DNA of 64,000 bases, from contig OX439036.1 in assembly GCA_949317995.1 (NCBI GenBank), forward strand, positions 91,363,920-91,427,919, written 5' to 3'. Shown here in pieces: positions 22,669 to 32,533 of this stretch (its first letter is position 1; each line of letters opens with the position of its first letter). The stretch is from Acholoe squamosa (lineage: Eukaryota > Annelida > Polychaeta > Phyllodocida > Polynoidae). A program made the position numbers and the translations under genes. The notes below the pieces were generated by a model. That model saw only the letters and a program-made list of their open reading frames with translations, did not search any database and had not been told where the DNA came from.

Positions 22669-23826
22669 ATGGCTTCTGTCATAGATAATTTATTAAGGGT
22701 GATACTGGTTTATTTATTAGAGGATACTCCTAGCAATACAGAATATTGGGACAGGGTTCATTTATGTGAAGAACATAATTTAAATTTTGCTTTGCATCAC
22801 CTATATAAAAAGTATCATCACAACAAAGAATCTTACATAGATCCTTTAATTCAGGAAACTAAATCGTCTCTTCATTCTTACATTAAAAAAAATAAAAAAA
22901 TTAGACAATTTTATGAGGTTTTATGCGGAGAAAGTAATGGTATAATAAAAGATATAACTTCTTCAGAAAGTATTTTGATAAAATGTTTGGTTGAAATTCT
23001 CCAAATAAATATCATTTTTTATTACAGCCACGATAAATCTTCAGAATACAGAAGCTCAAAACAGAGTTTAAAACCAGGGAAAGGACTTTCATTGTATTTC
23101 AACTTTTTTACTTCATTAGTAGAAAAAGTAAATGATGAATTGTATCACATGCCTTCTTTAGAAAAATTGTCAGATTCAGCTTTAAGTTCTTTTAATTCTT
23201 GTAAAAAAGAGAGCATCACGTCCACTTCTCAATTAAAATTAAAAGACAAAAATAAAAGCCGGTCTAATATTAAACAGCGACCATCCTCTTCAGAGCAAAA
23301 CAGTTCTACAGAAAGTGAGAGTGACAATGACCCAGTAAAAAAAAAAGATCACCCTGCTTTCATTCAATCACAGCAAAAATTACTAGGTATTTTACATAAA
23401 GATTTAGAAGAAAGTGACAGTAATGAAGAAGATATAAAAGGAACACATTCTCTTCAAAAAAGAAAGAAAGTTAGCAAAACTTTATCAGACAGCAATGATG
23501 ATTTAAGTGAGGAAGAAATTACTGATTTTAAAAATAAAGTTCAAAATAAAAAGAGAAAAATTCCTTTATCAGTAAGCCATCAGGTAAAAGAACTATCTGA
23601 ATTTAATCCAACATCTACTTTTTTTGAACCACAAACAGATACTTGCAGAGCAAATTTGGAAAGGACTATAGCTATATGCGATAGAATAAAGAGTCACGCA
23701 GAAGTATTTTTAAGGAATATTTTACCAGATAATATAAACAGATGTGCATGTTGTTTTTTACATTGCACACCTCCTTTAATTAAAGGTACTAAAGGACGAA
23801 GAGGACCTAAAAGTAAAATCAAGTAG
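22669..23826 (+). CDS. Polinton hypothetical protein, 385 aa
   Basis: This is an intact ORF starting at ATG 22669, 45 bp after the preceding gene. Residues 1-170 appear globular and helical. Residues about 190-300 are low-complexity, rich in Lys, Ser, Asp and Glu, with basic clusters (KKRKIPL-type) suggesting nuclear localisation. Residues about 325-385 contain a helical segment (ERTIAICDRIKSH) and a CACCFLHC motif followed by a basic tail. The ERTIAICDRIK segment resembles EESIILCDKIK at the end of the next small protein (23858-24046), so the two may share a short domain. The N-terminal region superficially recalls OTU-type folds, but I see no convincing catalytic motif. Function unknown. 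Confidence 0.6.
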   Translation: MASVIDNLLRVILVYLLEDTPSNTEYWDRVHLCEEHNLNFALHHLYKKYHHNKESYIDPLIQETKSSLHSYIKKNKKIRQFYEVLCGESNGIIKDITSSESILIKCLVEILQINIIFYYSHDKSSEYRSSKQSLKPGKGLSLYFNFFTSLVEKVNDELYHMPSLEKLSDSALSSFNSCKKESITSTSQLKLKDKNKSRSNIKQRPSSSEQNSSTESESDNDPVKKKDHPAFIQSQQKLLGILHKDLEESDSNEEDIKGTHSLQKRKKVSKTLSDSNDDLSEEEITDFKNKVQNKKRKIPLSVSHQVKELSEFNPTSTFFEPQTDTCRANLERTIAICDRIKSHAEVFLRNILPDNINRCACCFLHCTPPLIKGTKGRRGPKSKIK

Positions 23827-23857
23827 CAGTTAAAAAACTTTTCATCTTTAAAATCTT

Positions 23858-24046
23858 ATGGATATTGATGATATTTTACGTTTCATTGATAAAAAAAAAC
23901 TTAATGAAAAAATTTTTCAATGTAATTTAAACACAAAAAAATATTTAAAAAACAAAGAGAAAGTAACTTGTAAAGTGTTCCCCAATAACCATCTCCCGAA
24001 TTGTATAGAAGAAAGCATCATTTTATGCGATAAAATAAAAGACTAA
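23858..24046 (+). CDS. Small Polinton protein, 62 aa
   Basis: Open from ATG 23858 to a stop at 24046, directly followed by the gene at 24049. It is lysine-rich. Its C-terminus (EESIILCDKIKD) resembles a segment near the end of the preceding 385-aa protein, which suggests a duplicated short domain. Function unknown. Confidence 0.45.
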   Translation: MDIDDILRFIDKKKLNEKIFQCNLNTKKYLKNKEKVTCKVFPNNHLPNCIEESIILCDKIKD

Positions 24047-24048
24047 CC

Positions 24049-24954
24049 ATGAATAGTTTTATAGAAATAGATTTAGATAGTTCTTTGTTGTATGAAAGAT
24101 GTCACTATTTTAAAAGCTATCAATCTTTTTATGGTAAAGAAAAGAAAGAGCTTAGCTTAGAAATACCTGCTATAAAATATATGAATATTTCTGAATGCTC
24201 CTATTTAATGATGACCTTATCAGAAGAAGATGAATTATGTCACATTCTTTTAAATGATATTAGAGATATTAAAAGTATTGTTTTTTTTGCAATTTTTTTT
24301 CAAAGTGATTTCTTGTATGAATATATAAAAAGTCGGTGTATAAATAACGTGGAAGAAGTTCCTTGCGTTATCAAAATGGCTATTTTCTTTATGGGAGAAT
24401 TTCACAAGTTTTCTTTAGAAATAATTTGGTTTGCGGCCGATTTTTTAAGAGTACCTCGAGTATATGAAATCCTTGAATGTATGAAAGACTGTGAGGATAA
24501 TTATAGCGAAACTACTGCATTAACTATGACTATTAGGAAAAGGAAATTTACTCAATATAAACGTGTGAAAAAACTTAAAAAAAAGATGAAAATAGCCAAT
24601 ATGATATATAACAATTGCCTGAGATTTTTAACTTATTGTTGTGCATCTTGTGGAAGATTTCACAAAGCAGACAGGACAAACAGAAAAAGAGCATTATCTA
24701 AAATAACATATATGCAATGTTGTGGGAGCCCAAGTAAAACAAGATGTCTCGAATTTTTACAATATTTTTCCTCTTATGTTGAAAACCAAAGGGTTGCGAG
24801 ATGTAAAAACTGTTTTATTCCTTGGTTTGATGGAAAACCTACTTGCACCCCTCTTTATGCAAAGTTTCAAAACAAAAAATATACTGAAATACGTAGAAAT
24901 CTAATATTAGATAGGATAGATTTCTTTTGTAAACCACTTAATGAAATAAGATAA
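24049..24954 (+). CDS. Polinton RING-like zinc protein A, 301 aa
   Basis: Intact ORF starting 2 bp after the previous stop. The N-terminal about 150 residues are helical with hydrophobic segments (IKSIVFFAIFFQSDFLYEY). Their order loosely resembles a BTB/POZ or Skp1-like fold; this is inference. A basic linker follows. The C-terminal about 100 residues are rich in paired cysteines (CCASCGRFHK, a CCG, a CLEF, CKNCFIPW), consistent with a RING-like or other treble-clef zinc domain. The next gene (25231-26122) is a clear paralogue in both halves: compare MNISECSYLMMTLSEED with MSAKECSNIFSVLSDE. A RING-like protein could act in ubiquitin ligation, but the cysteine spacing is atypical. Function not established. 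Confidence 0.55.
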   Translation: MNSFIEIDLDSSLLYERCHYFKSYQSFYGKEKKELSLEIPAIKYMNISECSYLMMTLSEEDELCHILLNDIRDIKSIVFFAIFFQSDFLYEYIKSRCINNVEEVPCVIKMAIFFMGEFHKFSLEIIWFAADFLRVPRVYEILECMKDCEDNYSETTALTMTIRKRKFTQYKRVKKLKKKMKIANMIYNNCLRFLTYCCASCGRFHKADRTNRKRALSKITYMQCCGSPSKTRCLEFLQYFSSYVENQRVARCKNCFIPWFDGKPTCTPLYAKFQNKKYTEIRRNLILDRIDFFCKPLNEIR

Positions 24955-25230
24955 AAGATTTTTTCTTCTTATCTTTGTTGTAAAGTTGGTTTAATTTTAG
25001 TTGATATTTGTAAAGTATAACAAGTACATGTAAAATTAAAGGTTTTTTAGTTATTATAGAGGTATAGATAAATTAGAAATTAGTTTGTACAGCTTCATTA
25101 AAACAGCTTTGATAAACAATATAAAAATAAATAAGTGAGGATACAAGTTCTCATGGTAGAAAGGATTAAGGTAATTTAATCATTTGTTAAGCATTTTATC
25201 ATATTTAAACTTGTATTTATCTATGTAACT
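24955..25230. other. AT-rich spacer between the paralogous RING-like genes
   Basis: 276 bp without a gene, one of the larger gaps in the left half of the element. It may hold the promoter of the second paralogue. Confidence 0.3.
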
Positions 25231-26122
25231 ATGTTGCTTGATGTGAACATAGAGCTGCTTAAAGAAAGAGTAGAGTACATTTCATGTTTGTGCTCTTTTA
25301 ACAATGTTACTTCAAATATGCAGAAATTTAAAATTTGCTTAAATGTGAGCATACCAAATCAAACGTTTATGAGTGCCAAAGAATGTTCTAACATATTTTC
25401 TGTTTTATCTGATGAATTCATTGACATATCAAACATTAAAACAGAAGCTCTTGTATATTTTTCTCATTATTTCCAATGTTATTTTATGTTCTCAGAAATA
25501 AAAAATATGATAATACAAGAGGAAATTAAAGCTGCTAGAGTTTTAATCACATCCAGTATCTTATTAGGAGAGAATCATTCTTTTACTAAAGAAATATGTA
25601 AATTTATAAGTGATCTTGTTGGTTACAATGAAGAAGCAATATTTCATCTCATAAAAAATAAAAATAAACGTAAAGGCACAAGACAGTATGCCTCTTCAAG
25701 GCTTCAAAGTAAAATAAAAGAAAAAGTAAGAGAAAAAACGTTTATTTTACAGTAATGTGTATTTGGGATGTGCTTTATGTAGAAGGGTAGTTCTTGTAAG
25801 CAAAAAACATGAAAGTAATATAGAATACACAATATGTTGTGGCAAACCTATTCATAAGCATTGCTACGCAAGTGTGGTTCATTGTCATTTAAAATATACC
25901 AAAAATGATGGTGAAGTAGTTGTGATTAATTTAGAAATGAACTGTCCATTTTGTCACATGAAATGGTTAAATGGGAATCCTGTTTGTGATGCTATGTTTT
26001 TGAAATGGAACCAAAGAGAAAATTTTACTTACCTGGTGAAATACACTACAGATCATTTAGCTCTATGTTTAAATGAGTATGAAACTAGCATAAATCGTCA
26101 CATAAAAAACAAGTTAATGTAA
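25231..26122 (+). pseudogene. Polinton RING-like zinc protein B, frameshifted paralogue of A
   Basis: Two segments are in different frames. 25231-25755 is the N-terminal helical domain and basic linker. From about 25757 to 26122 runs the cysteine-rich C-terminal domain. The boundary corresponds to the linker just before the first zinc-binding cysteine pair in paralogue A. The zinc region shows CALCRR, a CCGKPIHKHC cluster and CPFCHMKW, a more canonical C-C-H-C-C-C RING-like order than in paralogue A. The second segment has no good ATG, only GTG, so it is probably not an independent gene. One indel separates the halves; it could be decay or a sequencing error. Confidence 0.55.
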
Positions 26123-26144
26123 ACCAAAATGAGATTAAAAATAA

Positions 26145-27122
26145 ATGAAGCTTATGGGTAAACAAAAAATGGCTCACTCAGATGACTTTTATGTTACTCT
26201 ACCTTCTAATACTATTCATTCATCTCGGATTAATAAAACAAGTCATTTTTTTGTAGAAATTCCTGGAAAATTTCATTTAGAAGGTCATTGGGAGGTGGCC
26301 ATAGTAGAAATAAACCTTCCTGTATCCTGGTACAATATTCCACAGGATCCTCCACAAGATCGAACTTTTGCTATTTACAGAAAAGAAATGGGGGTCAATG
26401 ATGAATTACATGTATTAGAAGAAGGAGAAATAGACACTGTTAGAACAGACATGAGCTTTCACACTAAAATGATGCCATATGGAAATTATGGTAATATAGA
26501 GAATTATATAGATGTAATGAATAAGTTAATGAAATCAATAGAGTTAGCCGAAAAAAATTTAGATTTTTTTCATTTGGCTAGAGAGCCTTACATTAGTATA
26601 GAAAAAGAAAATTTAAAGCCTGTTTTACATGTAGCAAGGGGAGATACTGTGTGGATGCCTTCCTCTTTGTCTGATATTCTTTGCTTAACAAATGCAGAAG
26701 GAGGTATTAAAGATGAAACTGATTCAAAAGTAACAGGTTACTATGGTCTTCCTTTAGAATCCATAGATGATTATAATAATTTATTATTTCAAAAAAAAAT
26801 ACATAAACATTATGCTTCTTATAAAGCAACAGGAGTACCTTCTTTAAGTTCTAGTTCTTCAAATATTTATTTATATACCAATATAGTTTCTAATGAAGTT
26901 GTTGGAAATGTTCAAGTTCCTCTTTTAAGAGTTATAAGATGTAATGGCTTGTTTGGAGAAGATTTTAAAATGATATTTTCTTCTCCCTATTATAAAAAAG
27001 TTAAAATGTCTGAGATACACGAAATAGAAATAGAAATAGTTGATGACCAAGGAAAACTTATAAAATTTGAGTATGGCAAAGTATTTGTAGTACTTCACTT
27101 TCGCCGTTGTAAACTCAGATAA
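26145..27122 (+). CDS. Polinton PY / penton-like minor capsid protein, 325 aa
   Basis: Intact ORF. ATGs at 26145 and 26169 are both possible; the second gives MAHSDDFYVTLPSN, the usual family start. The signature LPSN segment followed by EGHWEVAIVEINLPVSWYNI is characteristic of the Polinton PY protein, widely found in invertebrate Polintons and predicted to be a single-jelly-roll penton base of the virion vertex. The length fits the family. The stop codon overlaps the next ATG by one base (27122), so the gene is tightly coupled to the polymerase gene. A TGAGATTAAAA motif lies about 15 bp upstream of 26145 and recurs upstream of 37961. The gene shows no damage, which suggests recent insertion or a recent active ancestor. 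Confidence 0.75.
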   Translation: MKLMGKQKMAHSDDFYVTLPSNTIHSSRINKTSHFFVEIPGKFHLEGHWEVAIVEINLPVSWYNIPQDPPQDRTFAIYRKEMGVNDELHVLEEGEIDTVRTDMSFHTKMMPYGNYGNIENYIDVMNKLMKSIELAEKNLDFFHLAREPYISIEKENLKPVLHVARGDTVWMPSSLSDILCLTNAEGGIKDETDSKVTGYYGLPLESIDDYNNLLFQKKIHKHYASYKATGVPSLSSSSSNIYLYTNIVSNEVVGNVQVPLLRVIRCNGLFGEDFKMIFSSPYYKKVKMSEIHEIEIEIVDDQGKLIKFEYGKVFVVLHFRRCKLR

Positions 27123-29774
27123 TGAATCGAAGAAATGGTTTCAGGAATATTGCAATAGAATATAATTTGGTCCCTAAAATATATAATCATGACTTAGAAT
27201 TTTTTTTAAGATATATATCAAACAGAGTTACATCTAAAATAAAAAAGTGGATGTTAAAGCATGGTGGAGTTAAGTTCCAATTAGGTCTTAATACATTTTT
27301 AGCCAAATATAAAATAGAAACTAACCAACATTTTGAAATAAAACCTTGGTTTCAAAGTCCAGTAGCTGTAATTCTAAATGTCATAAATGTTTAACTTCTT
27401 TTTTAAAAAAAAATGATCTCCTTTTTCATACCCAAAAAACCTGTGACAATAATAGCTTCTTTGGTCAATCATATATAATGCCCATAAAAGGAAGCAAAGT
27501 TGAATACAAAGATTATTCTAAACAAATTAAAAACCCTTTTATCATATATGCAGACTTTGAAACATTTAATCAAAAATTAAAAGTGCCCGTTAAAAGGGGA
27601 AATATCACAATAAAAACTAGACAAAAATTAAATGCTATAGGTGCAGTTTTAATTTCAAAGTATGAGAAATATTCACAGACACCATTTTTATATATAGGAC
27701 GTTATGTTTTAAAAAAATTTGTGAATTACTTATATCAAAAAAGAGCAGAGATATCTCATATTTTAGATAAAAATAGGAAGCCGATTTTTTTAACAATGGA
27801 AGACATAAGCAGAATTCATAAACAAACAGAATGTTATTTGTGTCATGTTTCATTTAAAAATAAAAAAATTAAAAAAGTATTGGACCATGCCCATATAGGT
27901 CGAGAAGGCAAGGGACGAGATGTTAACTATGCTTGCAATAGATGTAATTTAAGCCATTCTTCTCTTAGAATGGACACATTGAAAATACCAATTGTTATGC
28001 ATAATGCTATGAATTTTGATTTACATTTTATAGTAAAAAAGCTCTATAAATATATTCAAAATGATGATATAAGAGTTCTTCCTAGATCTTCTGAAAAATT
28101 TTTAACTTTACAATTTGAAAATTTTTACTTTTTAGATTCATTCCAATTTTTATCTGCCTCTTTGTCACACTTGGCAGATCTTTTAGCTGCTAATAATGTA
28201 GATAATTTCATAGAAACCAAAAAAAACTTAACCAAAAAGGAATTATTACCTTATGTAATAAAAAAGGGAATTATGTGTTATGATTACATAGATTCATGGG
28301 AAAAATTAAAAGAAAAAAATCTACCTGTTAGATCCCATTTCTATAATAAGCTAACTAAAGAAAATATATCTAAAGAAGCTTACACTCATGCTAAAACAAT
28401 GTTTAATTTGTTGAATTGTAAATCTTTAGGAAGCTATTTAAAAGAATACCTTAAAATTGATGTTTTACTATTATGCGATGTATTTGAATCTTTTAGAGAA
28501 AGAAGTTTAGAAAATTATGGTTTAGATCCTGTGAAATTCCTTACTGCTCCATCTCTTAGTTATCAGGCTATGTTAAAACACACAAAGATACAGCTTGATC
28601 TTTTAGATGATATAGATAAACATAACTTTATTGAAAAAGGTATACGCGGAGGTATTACAAACGTTGTACAACGATATGTTAAAGTAAAAAACGATTCCCA
28701 ACATTTGGTTTATTATGATTGTAATAATCTTTATGGCCATGCTATGTGTCAAGAACTTCCAACTCATTATTTTGTTATGTTGTTCACTATAAGAATTTAA
28801 AACTATACCTTAAATTAGGGATGAAAATAGTTAAAATACATAAAATTCTATCTTTTAAACAATCTGCTTGGATGAAAAAATATATTGACTTTAATAACAC
28901 TAAACGGAGAGAATCAACTTCTTCTTTCGATAAAGCATTTTTTAAGTTAATGACTAATTCATGTTTTGGAAAATGCATGGAAAATGTTAAAAAAAGGAAA
29001 AATTTAACCCTTACTTCATGTAAAATTAAATGTAAAAAACTTATTCGAAAACCTACTTTTCATTCCTTGTATTTTTTAGACAAAGATTATGTAGGAATAC
29101 AAAATGTTAAAGAACAAGTATATTTGGACAAGCCGATATATCTTGGATTTACTATATTAGAATTATCTAAAATGCACATGTTTTGGTTCCATTATAAGGT
29201 AATGTTACCTACTTTTTCTTTATCTGTTATTAACTTGTTATATTCAGACACAGATTCATTCATATATTTTATAGAAGATGAACATTTTATTGAAAAGCTG
29301 AAAAGTATAAAAGAATATTTTGATTTTTCAAATCTTAAACTAGATCACCCCTTGCACTGTACTGAGAATTGTAGAGTATTAGGAAAATTTAAGGATGAAA
29401 GTGAGGGGAAAAAAATAAAAGAATTCATTGGTTTACGTCCTAAGATGTATTCTATTTTATTTGAATCAAATAAAGAAACAAAAAGAGTAAAAGGTGTTAA
29501 AAAAAGTAATATAAGAGATATGAGACATGACCAGTTTAAAAAAGTATTGTTTAAAAAGAAATTTCATCGAGAATCATATCATGCTATGAGAAGTTACAAT
29601 CATAAAGTACATGTAATAAAAGAAAATAAACTGGCTCTTTCACCTTTTGAAGATAAACGTTGGCTACAAAAAGATGGAATCAAATCTTTTGCTTATGGGA
29701 ATCATATGATCAATGTGCGTAAAAGACATAAATATTTTGATTCATCTGTAAATTTAAAAAAAAAAAAATTTTAA
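27122..29774 (+). pseudogene. polB: Protein-primed family B DNA polymerase (pPolB), broken
   Basis: Three reading-frame segments: 27122-27394, 27346-28800 and 28746-29774. In order they show an N-terminal domain typical of Polinton polymerases, a C2H2-like zinc finger (CHKCLTSF...HTQKTC), Exo I (YADFET), an endonuclease VII/HNH-like insert (CYLC, DHAH, CNRCN; about 27830-27950), Exo II (HNAMNFDLHF), Exo III (LKIDVLLLCDVFESF), polymerase motif A (DCNNLYGHAM), motif B (KLMTNSCFGK) and motif C (YSDTDSF). Breaks: a frame change near 27350-27394 and a second near 28780-28800. At the second, family sequence expected between motif A and the HYKNLKLYLKLG block is absent, so an internal deletion is inferred in addition to the frame change. 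Catalytic motifs persist, but the gene cannot give a normal enzyme. It would replicate the element by protein priming. Confidence 0.88.
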
Positions 29775-29995
29775 ATTAAACTAAAAAGGCATAACATTGT
29801 GTATGGAACAGTGAAAATATACTTGAGATTACTTGTGTTATACTGTTTTAAAACAAATGAAATTCACCTTTTGGATCTAAACAGCAGGGTATTTTATATC
29901 AACATAAAGAAATCATTTCTAAGCACTTAAAAGTTAATATTTTAAAAATCTATTTTCAAAGAAATCACAAATTAATTTAAAAGAAATTACTTCTG
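29775..29995. other. AT-rich spacer after polB
   Basis: About 220 bp without a gene. Confidence 0.3.
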
Positions 29996-30308
29996 ATGGC
30001 TTCTAAATTTCACACCATTCCTTTTGGAAAAAAAAAAGAGAATAGATATAACTAGATTTAGAGGAAAAGAATATATTCATTTGCATGATATGACTAAAGA
30101 TAAAAATATGAGCTTGCAAAAATCTGAATATGATGAACTTATAAAATTAAAGGTTAAAATAGAAAAAAGAATAAAAAAGATTAAAAGTCTTAAAGAAACA
30201 GAAACAAAAAATGAAGGTAAAAAGAAAAGTAAATCATCAGTTAAAAGAGACAGTGATGAAAGTGACAGCGATAATTCCTATGTAGATAGTAATTCTGACA
30301 GTGATTAA
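29996..30308 (+). pseudogene. PC4-like single-stranded DNA-binding protein, frame break in an A-run
   Basis: The best start is ATG 29996. Its frame stops early, after an A10 run near 30029. The frame that continues through 30308 carries the recognisable part: ITRFRGKEYIHLHD, a KNMSLQKSEYDELIKL segment and a helical lysine-rich stretch. This order (short strand, FxGKxYI, a serine-leucine block, then a helix) resembles the PC4/Sub1 fold, which binds single-stranded DNA and modulates transcription. The C-terminus is an acidic Ser/Asp tail. It lies directly after the polymerase, consistent with a replication or transcription role. The break may be a sequencing error in the homopolymer. The PC4 assignment is from pattern only. 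Confidence 0.5.
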
Positions 30309-30331
30309 AAATAATTTTAAGAAAAAGTCTG

Positions 30332-30349
30332 TGGGATAGACATCTTTAG
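30332..30349 (+). promoter_or_regulatory. Candidate shared motif TGGGATAGACAyCTwTAG (copy 1)
   Basis: The 18-bp TGGGATAGACATCTTTAG lies in the gap before the zinc-finger gene at 30419. A second copy with 16 of 18 bases identical lies before the major capsid gene (35526-35543). In AT-rich DNA such a GC-containing repeat is unlikely by chance, so it could be a promoter or processing element. Confidence 0.35.
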
Positions 30350-30418
30350 GTAAACATAATTAGCTAAAAAACAATCAACTTTTAATGTTTGTTTTCCAAA
30401 TATTTTTATATATTTAAA

Positions 30419-30923
30419 ATGGGCGAATTATGTATATATTGTGGTATTTGTGATGACTTAAAAACTGGAAAAAAATATTGTATTCCTTGTTATGAAAATA
30501 TGTACAAAGAATGTATCCGCTGTCATAGACCCTTACATTCCGCTCATTTTTTTAGTCGACACCCATCTAGATGTAATTCATGAAAAATATGGATTGGAGA
30601 AATTAAAATCAAAGAGCAAAGATTCTTTTAAAAAAAAAGATGAAAAAGAAAAAAAAATAATTACTAAAAATCTGAAAAAAAGAAGTAATGTCCTTTCTAA
30701 CAAAATTATCGATTTAACTGAAAAAAAAAGTAAAAAAATTACATTAAGCAACAGTCAAAATGAAAAAGAAACAGGTAAAAACACATCTGCTTGTAAAGAT
30801 AACAATACAGTTTTAAATTTAACAAAAAAGACAAATGAGCCACTACAGCTTACTCTTAAAATAAGTTGCAAAAAGGGAAATATTTATCAAAAAAAATCTA
30901 AAACTGTTGATGTCATTCTTTAA
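30419..30923 (+). pseudogene. Zinc-finger protein with lysine-rich tail, frame break
   Basis: ATG 30419 begins MGELCIYCGICDDL. Cysteine pairs follow (CIYCGIC, YCIPCYE, CIRCHRPL) and an HPSRCNS end before the frame stops at 30583. The overlapping frame to 30923 continues as a long lysine-rich low-complexity tail without a good ATG of its own. The two probably formed one gene. Multiple CxxC pairs suggest two zinc-binding knuckles. Similar small Cys-rich proteins occur in Polintons, but I cannot give a specific function. Break cause uncertain (decay or indel error). Confidence 0.5.
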
Positions 30924-31556
30924 AATATTTCTTGTTTGCTTTTAAATGTTTTTTCATGTGCCTGTATTGAAAATATTATTTTGTATTATTATAACAAGTT
31001 GTGTATATAGTAAAAGAGAATTCATATTTAGTAAGTATTAGCTGCTTATATATTAGTTTAAACCTAAAAAGTTTATTTTTTGTGTTTCTTTTTTTCAGTG
31101 AAATGATATTTTGTACTTTTAAATGATGTTTATTGATGTCATATATCTACATTGAAATGCTTAGTGAACAAATCAAATAATACGCTATCATGATACTTTG
31201 TTGTTGTTGTTAGGAATCTGGTATTTGTCCTTAAGGATATTAACTTATTATTGGGTGTGTAAATACTAAGATCCTAACATTGTTTTTTTATGTAATTTTA
31301 CTTTTAATTCATCAGGATACGTGCATTTGTTCCAAACATAGTTTATAAATGTTTTCATTTCATGTACTAAATGTGACAAATCATATTTACCATCGCACAC
31401 TAGTTAAAAGTAAAACATAACTTAAGAATTGTAATGAGATGGTTAGTAAACAAGAGGGTTAAATGCATGCTTTAATGTTTTAAGGACTGCACCTGTTTCA
31501 AACATAACATGTTTACATCTTTATATGTTTATTCTTAAGAAGTGTTTAATTTTAAT
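30924..31556. other. Largest internal gap of the Polinton, no gene seen
   Basis: About 630 bp of AT-rich sequence without a credible ORF or repeat, between the zinc-finger gene and the integrase. It could hold a decayed gene or control sequences. Confidence 0.35.
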
Positions 31557-32533
31557 ATGGCAAAAAAAGAAGAAATAAAAAGAAACCAAGAAATAAAAAG
31601 GTTGTTTGAAAGTATTTACTTTAACCCAAGTCATCCTTCATCTTTTAGTTCTGTGAAAAAGTTATATAAATCTGCTAAAAAAAAAGACAAAAAAATAACT
31701 TTAAAAGACGCTGAAATATTTTTACAAAATACTAGAACTTATACTTCACACAAACCTATACAATATAACTTTTTAAGACGAAAAACTATTGTAAAAGGAT
31801 TAAATGATCAATGGCAGTTAGATTTAATAAGTACTTTCCAAATTAGACGATATAATAACAACATTTCATATTTATTAGCTGCTATAGATTGCTTTTCCAG
31901 ATATGCTTACATAGAACCTCTTAAAGACAAAAAAGCAGAAACAACATTAATAGGCTTTAAAGCTATATTATTTAGGGCAAAACACAAGCCTAGGCTTATT
32001 CAAGTAGATGAAGGTAGTGAATTTAAGGGTGTTTTTAAGAAATATCTCATTAACCAAAATATTCACTCTTTTAGCACATCACAAGACACAAAGACACAAA
32101 ACGTTTTATAAGAACTATACAAAATAAAATACATCGATTTTTAACCTTTAAAAAAAGCTTGAGATATATCGATGATTTGCAAGACATTGTACTTAGCTAC
32201 AATAAAAGTCCACATCGTACTCTAGGAATTAGCCCCTCTGAAGTTGATGAAAAAAACCAAAAGATAATTTGGGACAAACAATACAAACCATATTTACATT
32301 CTAGAAGAATACAACTTCCTTTCTCAGTAGGAGATAAAGTAAAAATCACAACTAAAAGAAAAACATTTACTAAAGGATATAAGCCAAATTGGCAAAAAGA
32401 AATATTTCAAGTAGCTTTTGTGCTTAGAACATGGCCACCTACTTATATATTATTAGATGAAAACAATGAAATACTTACTGGTAGTTTTTATGCACAAGAA
32501 TTAAATAAGATACAAGATGGTAGAAAAAACTAA
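31557..32533 (+). pseudogene. int: Retroviral-type (RVE) integrase, frameshifted at the third catalytic residue
   Basis: The start is ATG 31557 (MAKKEEIKRN). The RVE core shows Asp about 89 in QWQLDLISTF and Asp about 151 in IQVDEGSEF, the first two residues of the DDE triad. The frame ends at 32111. A second frame, open through 32533, carries the rest: FIRTIQNKIHRF, YIDDLQDIVLSYN, SPHRTLGISPSEV, then an SH3-like C-terminal domain (SVGDKVKI...GSFYAQEL). In the family the catalytic Glu lies just before the FIRT-like block. Here that point is the break, and no Glu is seen in either frame near it. The gene therefore appears inactivated. The enzyme would insert the element into host DNA. Its 3' end overlaps the ATPase start by 17 bp. 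Confidence 0.85.

Noticed and set aside
22669..23200. OTU-type protease in the 385-aa Polinton protein
   Set aside because: Only a loose resemblance in hydrophobic pattern. No Asp/Cys/His catalytic motif was visible.
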